Origin: Scatophagus argus | Lineage: Eukaryota; Chordata; Actinopteri; Scatophagidae | Assembly (NCBI RefSeq): GCF_020382885.2 | Contig: NC_058494.1 | Location: 14,216,001-14,280,000, forward strand | Direction: 5' to 3' | Length of the DNA: 64,000 nucleotides | Part shown: piece after piece, positions 23,866 through 35,962 of the stretch | Numbering within the stretch: position 1 is the first letter of the stretch | How the letters are laid out: every line of letters starts with the position of its first letter | Position numbers and translations under genes: made by a program | The notes under the pieces: generated by a model | Seen by the model: only the letters and a program-made list of their open reading frames with translations | Databases searched by the model: none | Told to the model about the DNA's origin: nothing

Positions 23866-25200
23866 GGAAAATAACTAAGTCTTAAGGCAAACCAAGTTTA
23901 TTACCGTATATGGCAACATTCAGACATTAAAATTAAAATAGACATCAATTACTGTACTTAAATACAATTTTAAGCTACTTGCTCTTGAGTACTTCCATTG
24001 CATGTTACTTTATACTTTCAGTTATGATAAGCTTAGAAAATTAAAGAGAAAAGTCCTTCACAAAATTGAGTCTTTGGCAGTTCTACCAAAGACACATTTT
24101 TCTAAACTTCACTCACATTTTCATTTAAATAATTGTTCTAGGCACAAGAAAATCCACAGATTTATCCTGTGACCTCTTTTAGGGGCCTGACCCCAAGGCT
24201 GAGAACTGCTCTACTAAAATACTTACCTGTGTTTTATGTAGCTGCTACACCTCGACCAGCTACATCAGTGAAAATTATGGAAGTTTAACAGGGGCCATAT
24301 ACTTCTACTTTTGACACCGCTACTCAATTTTGCTGATAATGTTTAATGTGCTTTTGCTTGAGTAAACCTCTGAATGCAGTATCTCTACATTAATCTATTT
24401 GGTTAGTAATTTAAAGCTCTGCGTCCCTTCCCACCATTGATCTGCACTGATCTACACAGATGAAGGACACATTTGGACTTCACAGACAGTATCTCATGAA
24501 CCAAATGAAATGAGAGAGCGGAGTGGGAGTGAAACAGTGCAGCTTCAGTGTCAAAGGAATGAAGAGAATGGCACTTGTGTGCCCACTACTTCCTACTGCT
24601 GTGTTCCCAGTCTCAATCTCTTTGACTTATTTACTCAACTCGGTGTGTCAACAACAGAGACTGAGCTTCACTCAGCAGGTCAGTGTCTGTTCTTCTCAAA
24701 ACATACATTTTTCATTGTAAAAAAATAAATTGCTATGTGGTGGAATGTGTTCATGCATAGACTTCCAGATTGCAGTGTTTAAAAATAACTTGCATTTTAT
24801 CCAGATCAGCACTTTAGAACCGATTTTAAGGTACTTGTACTTTACTCAACTGGAATATTTTAACCATATGCCACATAATAGAGAGAAATGCTGTGCTTTT
24901 ACATTTATTTTACAACTGTGGTTGTTTGTTTCTTACTTGCTTGTTAAAACATATGATGAACTTGTAGAATATGTTGCATTGTTATGGATTAAACTACCCA
25001 ACAGTAGGGCTGAGGTCCACCTCAGCCAGCTAGAGGGGAACAAGTTAAAAACTACTTACACATGAATGCATTAGCTTAAATAATTTAATAATTTTAAACA
25101 TGTTAATCACTCACCGCTGCCTTTTTTTCTGTTTAATGAGTACTTTCACGTTAAGTACAATATATCTTCAGATATTTCTGAAGTACTTACTTAATTGCCA
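23866..25200. repeat. Relics of the AT-rich 'acttaagta' repeat family, at least two copies
   Basis: Words such as ggtggaaaataactaagt, actgtacttaaatacaatttt, gtacttccattgcatgttactttatac (about 23866-24030) and aaggtacttgtactttactcaa (from about 24830) match the percomorph repeat also seen at 1.2 kb and 28.4 kb. The copies are broken up by other sequence. No coding exon is supported in this stretch. Confidence 0.55.
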
Positions 25201-25330
25201 CAGGATCTCCCACCACTGTCAGTCACATGCAGAAAATGATTGCAGATATAAATATTTGATATATATCTGGCACCCTGATTTTCCTTCACTTCTGCTCTCC
25301 CACCTATTAATTCAGACTTTCTTTTTCAGG

Positions 25331-27501
25331 ATGAGTGTTTTTCACCGTCCGGCAGCTCTGATCCCTAAAGTATCTGCATCCGCTGGAACAGAGGAACATC
25401 CATCAGCTTGTTTGTCACCTTCTTGCTCCCTCTCTTCGCCTGTCATCAAAAAGAAACCCATTCATATCCCATCATTTGATGAGAAGGGACACACTTATGA
25501 AAAACGCAACAAAAAACAGATGATCGCTTACAGGTAAATTGAGATGGAGCTTGATTTCTGTCTTAGTTTTATGTGCTATGTAATGTGATGCGTACTGTAT
25601 TCATTTTGCAGTTTACACTTTATTTTCTTCTCTCGTTTAGTGCCAGATCTTTTGTTCCATTTTCTGCCTCCAAGACATCAAGTCAGCCCTCTTGGGGCAA
25701 ATCATGTCAGCAGTCACAGCACAACCATGGAGAAAGAGCTTCAACTCTCCCAAGAACCAAACCAAAAACATACAGCTCTCCAACTCTCTCTGCAAAGCCC
25801 AGCATCTCCATTTTTCCAGCTCCAAAGCCAAATTCCTCTCCCACTCTCTCCTCTCTGAAACCAAAGCCAAGTGATTCTCTTCATCTCCCCGCCTCACAAT
25901 TGAGTGATGCTTCTCCATTACTACACCAGCGTCAGCCTCAGCCAAGTATATCTCCAACTCTGACCATCCCAACACTCAGACTGAGTCCGTCTCCAACTTC
26001 TCTTTGCCGAGGAGTGAGTTTGGACAGCCCGGGAGGCAAGCAGCCATCTCCTGTTGCGAAAGAACGACGTGCTAAATCGATTACCATCTCGAATAATAAA
26101 GTTGAACCTGAGCCCAGCCAACAGAAGTCTTCAAATGAGACAAAGCGTGACTTTCTTGACCAAAAAGCTTTAATTGACTTCACACATCCGACACTGAGAA
26201 GAGTCTGTCCCATGACGTGCACAGAGTTTCAACATCAGATACACTCCGAGTCCCAGAGACAGGCAGCCACATCTCAGCAGTCCTGCTTAATGCAAGAAAA
26301 AGTTGGTTTTAGTACAAAAGAAAATGCAAAGGATAAACCAAAACCTCTGCCCAGGAATGTAGACATTACTGCAATTCCTAAACCAAAAGCAAACATCAAA
26401 CAGCAGCAGGAATTTCTGCCAAGTGGAGCAGGTACACGAACATCTTTTTCAGAGTCTGAAGGGATTAAGTTTGCTAATGTTGTTCAGAGGGAGTCTCAGC
26501 CAGTGTCTGATGGTCTGGCTACTCAGTCGAGCCTCAGCCTTCACAGGAAACGTATGGACTATGCTCAGTTTTTACCAATTACACCGCAAATGTCATTTTT
26601 CAGAGAGCCTCCATTGAATCAGTTGATTGTTTCACCGAATATTGAGACCAGAAGAAGACAATTTGGCTTCAACAGTGAAACAAAAGCAGAAACAATGCTT
26701 CTACCAGGCTCTAAACTCACAAGACCTCAGGGAGAAAACAATGTAAAGGCAATTGCAGGAACTTCAGCGAAATTCTTTGAACAAAGTGTATCTCAAAACA
26801 TCAAGTCTCCTCAGAAACACAGATTCTGGTTGAGCGCTCCAAGGCAAATCACCCAGATGGATGTGAGCAGTGCAGTAAGTCAGTCCGACTGTGTTTCCAA
26901 GGACAGTTGCTGTTCGAGAAACACTGATGGCAGAATAGCGGGTGCTCAATGCGAACACAGATTAAATCAACTGCCACCTCTCAGAGAGGAGGCCTCCCGA
27001 CCTGCTGCTCTTGAGTGCACCACATCCAAAACCACCTTTTCAAAATCAGATATTATATCACACAGACCTCAGTTGGATTCCAAACAGCATCCAGAGCAAA
27101 ATAAAAACCACAATGGGGTGAATCTCAGTGACACAGGACTGTATCAAACAGGTATTTTTGCACCATCTGACCGTCATGGGGTGCCCACAAAGCTACCAGA
27201 ATATCCCTCAGAGAAATGCGTTGTAAGCTGGCCACCGTCTATGGCGCTCTGCCCGTTCAACACAAACAGTTCTGGCATCAGTTCAAAGGGGCTCTTTGAC
27301 CTGTCGTCCCAGCAACAGCACAGTAAGCACCAGAGACCAGACGAGACAACAACAACAGCGGCTTCTCTTCAACTACACCAACCAGATTACTCTGCAGCAG
27401 ACAGAGCACTTATCAAGGAGGAACCAGAGGACCCCTATTACGTCACCATGTACTACCCAGGCTCAGTGTATGTGGGTGAGTACAAGCTTTACAGGGTTTA
27501 A
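25331..27501 (+). CDS. Unidentified Ser/Pro-rich protein, 687 residues, two coding exons
   Basis: Exon 1 25331-25533 follows a clean acceptor (ttttcag|GATG); exon 2 is 25641-27501; phases agree (2). I do not recognise the protein. The first 70 residues hold a block that looks conserved: PIHIPSFDEKGHTYEKRNKK, then QMIAY and SARSFVPF. The middle, about 550 residues, is Ser/Pro/Gln/Lys-rich, without hydrophobic segments or Cys/His clusters, and probably disordered. The C-terminus changes character: a sumoylation consensus IKEE at residues 659-662, then an aromatic stretch DPYYVTMYYPGSVYVG. An acidic, aromatic end after a disordered body suggests a nuclear adaptor or coactivator, but that is a guess. 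A strong donor-like G|gtgagt at 27475/27476 lies nine codons before the stop, so the annotated end may be an intron read-through. Confidence 0.75.
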
Positions 27502-28369
27502 TTGAACAAATTCCTCAAAGCTTACATGACATAGACTTTTCATGTCTTGTTTTTAAATCTATTTAAAATAAGAAGTAAATAATTTTCTTCTATCTGGGGT
27601 GGGGGAGTGGGGGGGGACACACTCAGCCGAGGGGGTGGTCAAAGAGGATAGTAGGGGGATTTAAGACATCGCTGCTTATCAGTGGAGTACCAGACATGCC
27701 AAGGAGAGAGACGTGACAACACTGGTTAGCAGACTTCTATCAAAGTGACAAGTCCGTGGGACATGCCAATGCAGCACTCAACAGAGACAAACAAACATAA
27801 CCAAAACATGCAGAAAGGAAATCAAAAACAGGACATAAGGAGAGCAACTTGGAACTAATGTGTGAGTACCGTGACACAACTGTGGTTCTCCTCCTTTAAG
27901 AATGATTTTACTCAAAAATATCAGAGCAAAACATACTGTGCAAATTGTGGATGATAGAGATTTAAAATAAAACACTGCTAAGCATAAGTAAGGTGTCCAT
28001 GTCCCTGGCTAGGATCACAGGCGTATTATGAGACCATTTAGGATATCTTCCTCTTTAAAGTGAAACGCAATCTGCTTGAGAGCCTTCTGCAACAGATTGC
28101 ACACTGTATGTTCAGGGGTTGTGCATAGTCCACTGAACTGTCATATTGTTTTAAATGAATAGCCTTTAAAGGGCCTACAAGGTTTGATTTACAGAACAGA
28201 CCTGGCTCTGGGACCAGCTTTTTCTGGAGCTTTCAACTGTCTTCATCAGCAGAGTTTATTCAAATGTCATTCACATGGCTCTGTTTATATGAGTTTGGGA
28301 ACCATTGTTGTAGTAGGACTTTTAGGACATTGACCTTACAGGTTTCACCACTGGTATCTAAGTGCAGTT
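27502..28369. other. 3' flank of the unidentified gene
   Basis: G-rich tract at about 27595-27660, then mixed sequence. AATAAA at 27966-27971 is a candidate polyadenylation signal. I found no convincing further exon that would continue from the donor-like site at 27476. Confidence 0.4.
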
Positions 28370-28957
28370 AGCCAAATATTGTACTTAGAGTACTTACAGT
28401 TTTGGGGCCTTTTTGTACATTTCTGGAAACATTGCACTTTTTTACTCTTACATGATAAGTTCATCAAATATGAACCACCCACCAGTATGTTAAGCAGTAA
28501 AACGAGCTCCATCCAGACCAGCTACAATATTAAAATGATGCTCACCTCACAATGCATGAGATATAGTAATCCAGTAATAAAGTATATCCTGCCACTGAAC
28601 CAATACCTTTGAAACTTTTATAGTTATGTTGATAAGACTGCTGGACCTATAGTTAAGTGACTATAAATGATTTACACGAGTAATAGAGTATTTTTAGACT
28701 GAGGTATTCCTAACATGCTAACTTGGAATGTAACTGCACGTTCTCAGATACTGTTTTATTGCATACAAAAATAACATATAAACATAAATAGGATGTAAAT
28801 AGAGTAGTTAGTTAAAATTGTCTTTACCTAAGTTGGCTAATGGTAATTAATGATAAAATACAAAGTACTAGGTCTTGTCATGAGTTATTATTTACGTTGA
28901 AGCACCTCTACTTTCACTTACACGATGAAACTCAGTCGGTTACATTTTCCACCACTA
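28370..28957. repeat. AT-rich 'acttaagta' repeat relic
   Basis: It starts with attgtacttagagtacttac and ends with ctctactttcacttacac and ttacattttccaccacta, the usual ends of this percomorph repeat. The middle is decayed. Confidence 0.55.
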
Positions 28958-29150
28958 TAGCTTACCTCAACATACAGGAGAATTTTTACATTTTGAAAAA
29001 AGTTTCTGCACATTGAATTCAGATTAAAGCTGATTTATCCTTAATTAATTGAAATTCAAATTCAGCGCTCTCTAAAAATAGTCTATAATACTGACACTCC
29101 AAAAAAAGCCAAGCTGCCAAAAAATAAATGTCCCTTTGAGGCAATCAGAC

Positions 29151-29203
29151 TGCGCGTGCGCGCTGTATCTCCCCACTCCTTCTCCTCTTGTCGTCATGGT
29201 AAC
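29151..29203 (+). promoter_or_regulatory. Septin-3 promoter: NRF1-like site and RFX X-box
   Basis: TGCGCGTGCGCGC (29151-29163) fits the NRF1 palindrome with one change. GTCGTCATGGTAAC (29190-29203) fits the RFX X-box, with a perfect right half GGTAAC and one mismatch in the left half. Both lie roughly 80-230 bases before the donor of the predicted first exon. No TATA box is present. Confidence 0.5.
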
Positions 29204-29284
29204 CGTAAAGGGGGGCTTACGGCCAGAGGGAAGGGGAGAAGAGGTACCCAGACTTATCACATGACCGCTCCTCATCTTATCACA

Positions 29285-29379
29285 TCTGTGTTTGGATATA
29301 CACCGCTTGGACCCTGAACGACAACAGATCACACTGTCGTGTCTTCGAGCTGATTTGCAGACCAATTGAACGGAAATCG
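29285..29379 (+). other. Predicted non-coding first exon of septin-3
   Basis: The segment ends in a strong donor ATCG|gtaagt at 29379 and contains no start codon in a good frame. It would splice to the acceptor at 30791, two bases before the septin-3 ATG. The left end is a guess. Confidence 0.5.
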
Positions 29380-30791
29380 GTAAGTGTGTCAGGCAGCACA
29401 TCAGCGCTTTTGAGGGAGCCGACCGTTAGTGGACCGAAGCTAGCAGCTAACGGGGATCTGCCGCTATCCCTTAACGTTATTATCCAGCATGACTGGAGAG
29501 AGACAATGGGGTCGACTGGCTGTGATGGAGCTCACCTCCAAACGCCTGCGTTGTATTAAAACAGATGAAATATGGCAAACTGAAGTGTGGAGCCGCAATG
29601 TGTGGCCGTTTTTGTCAATTGCGTGGCTATCCAGAACAAAAATAACGTTTTGTTTTGTTTTGTTTTTTTTTAAGTGGAAATAGGACGTAGCTTTCATGTC
29701 AGTAGTATCATCAGCATATGTTCCAGTCTTCAGATATGATTTGTTGCAATATTTAGGTTAGCTCACTATAAATAGGCAACTGAAAAAAATCTGCGAATCT
29801 GGTGAATGTATGTGTGAAGCAGTAAGGAGCAAGAAGGCTGACAGAGTGGGGAGCAGAACTGCGTGACGACTGGGTGTTGTGACTCAAAGTGACAGCCACT
29901 GCCTCAGCGACCTGTGCGATCTGTGTCCACCACTGTGGCTGCACTGACCTACTGCATGGCAGCAGGCTGCTCCATGTGTGCACCCTGGAGGGCTGAGCTT
30001 ATCACCATCTTGGCTCAGTCTCTTGTCTGTTACTGTTGCCATCTGTCTGCACTGTTTGCTTCACTTAAAGGATCACTTCACTGAAACGTGTTCTCTAACT
30101 TAGGTGTTGTGAAAGTTAGACCCGCCCCCACCACGAGGGGAGGTAAAGCTCTAACCTGAGAGTTTTGGTTATCAGAGTAGCTGCTGATTGATTGATTGAT
30201 TGATGGTAATGGATAAATCACCTATTCACTGCAGCCACAGTGCTCATGACATTAAACCTAAACTGTGTATCTGCCAATACTGAGAAACATAACCCGAAAT
30301 ATGCTTGATTTTTGAGGCAAATGTTGATGTTGATATATCACTTCAAGATGTAACTTCAGCAGAAAAATCAATTTTCACCACTCTGGATTTCTTAACTTAA
30401 AGTCTAAACTTAAAGTCAGAAGACTAATATACACTTGTGACTGCTTTAAACATTGAGCTGGAGACCAGTGACCAAATGAATGTAACTGATAAATATTGGG
30501 TTCTATAGTAATATTGATGAATAACTGTATGTAATGTGACTCTGTGAAATCTTGCTGATCTTTTCACAATGTCCCCATTACTCCAGAGACATATATATTA
30601 AAACCAGAACTCTCTGCACGGCTGTGTGCATGAAACAAATACATTTGAGTAATTTAGGTGAACCAACCCTTTAAAAGTACCCTGACATCGTTTTTTCACT
30701 GTAGAAAAAAATAGAGGCCTCACATGGCTCTACTGGCCTACTTTCTAGTGATGTATTTTTATTTTTATCCTCTTCTCCTTTTCCTCTGCAG
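29380..30791 (+). other. Intron 1 of septin-3
   Basis: No supported exon. It holds a short (TGAT/TTGA)n tract near 30184-30205 and a T-rich run ending in cctctgcag at the 3' end. Confidence 0.5.
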
Positions 30792-30793
30792 AC

Positions 30794-33700
30794 ATGTCAG
30801 ACATAGTTCCTCCAGAAGTGAGACCCAAACCGGCTGTCCCTGTCAAGCCTCCAAATGTAGGGGCTCCTTCCCCGTCCACCCCCTTCCCAGTCCAGGGCCC
30901 GGGCATCGGAGGAGGGGGAGGGGGTGGCGTCTCAGCTCATCCTCCAAGTGCCATCCCAGTACCCATCGGGGGCCACGGCCCAGTGCACATTAGCAGCCAT
31001 AGCGTGGGTCATGGGGTGGGCCACGCCACAGGCCATGGTGCAGGACACACTGCAGCACACAATGGAGGTCATGGTGGCTCCCACAGTTCCAGTGGTGGAT
31101 CAACTCTGCTGGGATACATTGGTATTGACACCATCATTGAGCAGATGAGGAAGAAGACCATGAAGACGGGTTTTGACTTTAATATCATGGTTGTTGGTAA
31201 GTCACAGAAGCCTGTGGATGAAGTGAAAGATGAATACTAGAAGAGGCAACGCCATGGGAAATATCTTCACATATTATGAATTTATTTTTAATCTCTCTGT
31301 CTCGGAAAGAATGCAAAGCGATCTAAATGATTTCATACGTGGACGCTTTCTGTTTCTGTCGTTCCGTAATTTTCACAGCCTGTTTTGTCATGTTTCTCTT
31401 TTCTCAGGTCACAGTGGTCTCGGTAAGTCAACTCTGGTGAACACCCTTTTCAAGTCCCAGGTGAGCAGGAGGAGTGCAGGGTGGGCGCGTGATGAGAAGA
31501 TCCCCAAAACCGTAGAGGTCAAAGCAGTGTCTCATGGTGAGTACAAGGAGACAGCTACTGTCCTTTCACTAGTGCCACACATTTATAGTAGCACATAATT
31601 TGACTTTGGGTATTAATGATCTTTGACCATGTTCTTAAAAGTCCCACTTACATTATATTGGTGCATCCTGGTGAGCTTGCCATTTATTCTCATCCTGATG
31701 AGCTTGCCATTTATTCTCGTTGAGCTACAACTGCATGAGCCAACGTCTGCCTCTGCTGCAGGCTTTGATCCCTTGTTTACTTTGGCTGCAATTACTGTTA
31801 TAGCTGGTTGTGCCCTCAAAATCACTGCTAAAATAAATTGCTGTGTAATAATTATACTGTATGTCATATGAAAGACCTACCTGACTTGTGTCTATACTGG
31901 GTTGTTAGCTCTACAGAAAAGGTAGGAAAAAGGTTACGTATTTGTCTCTGTTTGCAAAATATCTAAAAATTAGTACATAGATCAGAAATTTACCAGACAG
32001 ATTACTGACAGATGACGTATTAGTTTCAAAATTCAATAACTAAATTTTGGTCACAATCTGGGTGTAAGACTCCTTCTGGGACACAGTTTTCTGATGCAGT
32101 GTCAGTGTGCCAGTGCAAAGTTTAGCGTGTCCATTGTTAAAAGATTTCAGTCAGGACAGGAAATCACATCAAATAGAAAGGGTCAAGGCAGGGTGGCAAA
32201 CAAGCTTGCAGGAAACAAGAAGGCTGTACCACTAAAGGTGTGGTCACATTACCTTTCAGTTAAAAGAAAATTTTCCACACTTCGCCCTGAGACAGGATGT
32301 GATTTCACGTTTCTGATGTGATTAGTAAACATTGATTGGAGCGTTCACAGACTGTAAACGGACTGTATGAGACTGTATGAGAGTTACCACAGTTTGTAGT
32401 TCTGTAGCGTGATAATGTGCTTCATCTACACACTCTAGAATAACAACACTTCCAAACACAGGGCATCAGTTTTTCTAGCAGAATTGGAAGCATGTTAGTT
32501 CATCTGTCTGATGAACAGGAGGAATGATTACACATATATTTAATGCTCATATGAGTTCCTGATTAATATGTCAAGACAGACTTGAAAACGTGCACCGATC
32601 CTTTAAGGGCTGCTTGTTGCCTTGACACATACTTTGTGTATTTGAAACTTGTAATCAGTAGCGACTATTACGTATATACTGTGTAATACCCCCATGTGTT
32701 ATATAACATGTACTGGTAAGTGAGCATGTGAAATGTTTATCTGAGCTATATAATGATTTTTTAAGAGTTTTGGAGTTCCGTTATGAAAAACATGACCATC
32801 TGATCTATAACTAAACCATGACAAATGGTTTTTAGTCCACAGGGCCCACAGATTCCCACTAGATCACTGACAGCTTCAATGTTCTTGACTGTGAGGATCT
32901 TCACAGGGAAGAGATAGTTTCTGCCCATGGACAGACTTGTTGATCTTCAGCCCAGATAATAATGTATTTGTTTACACATATATAAGTATTGTAGGTGCAT
33001 CAGAACTTCTATTGTGTTTAGCCTGATACAAGTCAGACAGTTGCAAAAGTCTGCCACAAATAACGGCGGACAATCTCAGAACTGAGAGCTACGTTTCCAC
33101 GGTAACTGTGAATTACCTGCTGACGACTGACACGAAGAAGTAAACATAGCTCAATTTGTGGTTTGCTAACAATGTTGTTGAGCGAGGACAGAATTGTTGT
33201 TTACCTCATAAAACATCCATGTAATTGTGATATTCTTCCACATTACAAATGTTATCTGCTGGAATAAACAGAGCTGAGCAGCAAACCACTTTTGCTTGAA
33301 AAGAGTCGTAATTTAGCTAGAATACGGAACAAATGACTCCTGTTTGAAGCCACACTGTGCAGCATTTGAAAATATTTGCCTTCGACACCCTTCTCTCAGC
33401 ATTAGCATCAAATCAGTTATAGTGGCAGACCAGTTTGTGAAATTACTCAGGGACTTTTCAGTATGTAACATGCAGTACTGTGCTCATAATGGCATCCGGG
33501 ACTGGAAAAGTGACTGAACTTCCGTCCATGATGATTTTACAGCTCCAGGGAAACGAGTGATATGTCAAATTCTGGGATGGAGCTCAGCTGTTTGGTTTCT
33601 GCAGTTCACAAGATGATCCACACATTGCCTGCGGTTGACAGTGACCTGACATTATTATGCTCTTCCCAGTGAGAGACACAGCAGACGTGTGGGATCACAT

Positions 33701-35928
33701 CACACAGATGTTAAAAATACTGTATCTCAATCTCATACATTATATACAGATCAGTTGTATGCCCACATGTAAAGCAACAGATATGATTTGGTCTTTTCTT
33801 TGTATGTGTGTTTGTAGTCCTTGAGGAGGGTGGTGTGAAGATGAAGCTGACAGTTATCGACACTCCAGGCTTTGGAGACCAAATCAATAACGACAACTGG
33901 TGGGCTTTCCAACTCCTGGATGATTAAACCTACAATGTCATCATTACTGCCTTGTCTTTACAAAGAACCAAGACGTTTTAAGTTTTAAGTCACTGTATAA
34001 TAAAAATAATAATAATAATAAGTATTTTTATTATTATTATAATAAGTATATTTAAAATGCTCCTACACAAGTAAAGTGTTCTTTTTCCTCCCCTTCTCTT
34101 TTCTCGCACAAGTAATCCTTTTTTTCTCAAGCTGACATCTCCTGCTGTATCCACAGCTGGGAGCCCATTTGCAAGTACATCAATGAGCAGTATGAGAAGT
34201 TCCTAAAGGAGGAGGTCAACATCACCAGGAAGAAGCGCATCCCTGACACCAGGGTGCACTGCTGTCTCTATTTCATCTCCCCAACAGGGCACTCGTGAGT
34301 ACCACTTTATCAGAGATGGAGATTAGGAAAGTAATCACTAAGCCATCTTTAAGTATCTAATCTAAATAGGGATGTGTGTTTAGTAATTTGGTGGCAAAGG
34401 CACTTTTACACACATACTCACTCAATGTTCATGTCCCTTCATCCAACAATATTTCTTTTCAGATTATTAAAACCGTAAGTTTGCTATTTTACATTACAGA
34501 TGACACATACCTCTCTCTCTCTCTCTCTCTCCTCTGAACACCTCGCAATTAGCTCTTGCTGACAACTGTGAAATTATTCTGTAATGGATAAATGGATACA
34601 GTCTTTTGTGTATTACAGCCAGTGTATCGCATCCTTCTTAGCCGGGGTAATTGAGACAGACAGGATGTTTTGTGCGCAGGCAAACAACAACTGGGACACA
34701 ACCTTTGTGCAACGATAAGCCCACTTTTCAGCAGCATTCACACTGTACGTCTTTTGTAATTGCTACAAGACATGAGAAAGGTCGTTTGGCAAACAAAACA
34801 TGACCAAAAAAAACAACATGCGCCTCCTTCTGTTGTTTGTCACCCTGACTGTTTTTTCACTGTTGCATACAAACCTTCTAGAAGAATCATGAATATTTAC
34901 CTATTTTTTCACATTCCTTGTCTGTTTTTTCTGTTCACTGTCTGTCCCAGCCTCCGGCAGCTGGATGTCGAGTTCATGAAGCGTTTGAGTCACTCTGTCA
35001 ACATTATCCCTGTCATTGCAAAGGCAGACACTATGACCATTGAGGAGAGACAGGAGTTCAAACAACGGGTGAGTTTCACCAGTGATCCCACTTAAAGCTA
35101 CAACTGATCAATCAGCCAGACCTCTGTAGCAGCAAAGGTGTCTGCGTATGGTCAGGTCTGTACTGAATCTAATGTCACGTCTGTACTGACATTTCTTGAC
35201 AATTGCAGACAATTATTCAATGACACAATGACACTTATAGATATTAGACATCTTAGTACAGAAATGCTGTACACAGATATGCTTGAGGTAATGTAGAAGC
35301 AGTGTTCAGAGAACTGGCAAGTTTATTTTTCAACTTCAAAATTTCTCATCACTCAGCTGTTTACTTGTGAAAGAGCTCTAAAAACATCACCTTGCACCTT
35401 GTTATTCGGTGAACATAGTGCAGCATTTAACCAGCTAAGGAACAGATATTTCCCACAGGAGTTGGTGGTGACCAAATCGGTGATAAAAGAGAGTGACTAC
35501 TTTATCCATCAGGTGGCCAGAAACACACATCACAAATAAATGGTAATGTTGCCTCCTGTTTGTTGGATGTGTAAATAAGCAGCTGTTTGCTAACAGCATC
35601 ACCATATGTATTTTATAAGGTGATGCCCCCAGGGGCCCAGGGTTAAAAAAGAGATTGAGTTGAACGGGCCCTAACCTCTCCAGACTGCTGGTTACTCAAG
35701 TGATTTGTAGAGAAAACTCAGATATGTATCGTTTCCTGGCTTTGTTTTATGCTTTAGGTAAGGAAGGAGCTGGAGATGGGCGGGATTGAGTTTTATCCAC
35801 AGAAAGAGTTTGATGAGGACATGGAAGACAAGAGTGACAATGACAAGATCAGAGTAAGCGTTTCTTTCTTTTCTTTCACACAAATTTGTCCTATGATTTT
35901 CTCATTTCCCACACCTCCTTTCAACCCT

Positions 35929-35962
<34 letters not shown>

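Noticed and set aside
25100-25330. In-frame upstream extension of the unidentified gene
   Set aside because: The sequence is intron-like and ends in tctttttcag directly before the chosen ATG.
25637-26222. Minus-strand frames opposite the unidentified gene
   Set aside because: They are shadows of the long Ser/Pro-rich exon, whose composition keeps the other strand open.
30924-31148. Plus-strand open frame over the septin-3 first coding exon in another frame
   Set aside because: It is a shadow of the septin-3 exon. The septin frame continues across nine exons with matching phases.
33093-33106. X-box-like GTTTCCACGGTAAC in a septin-3 intron
   Set aside because: Only one half-site fits and it lies far from any start site, so it was not called a regulatory site.
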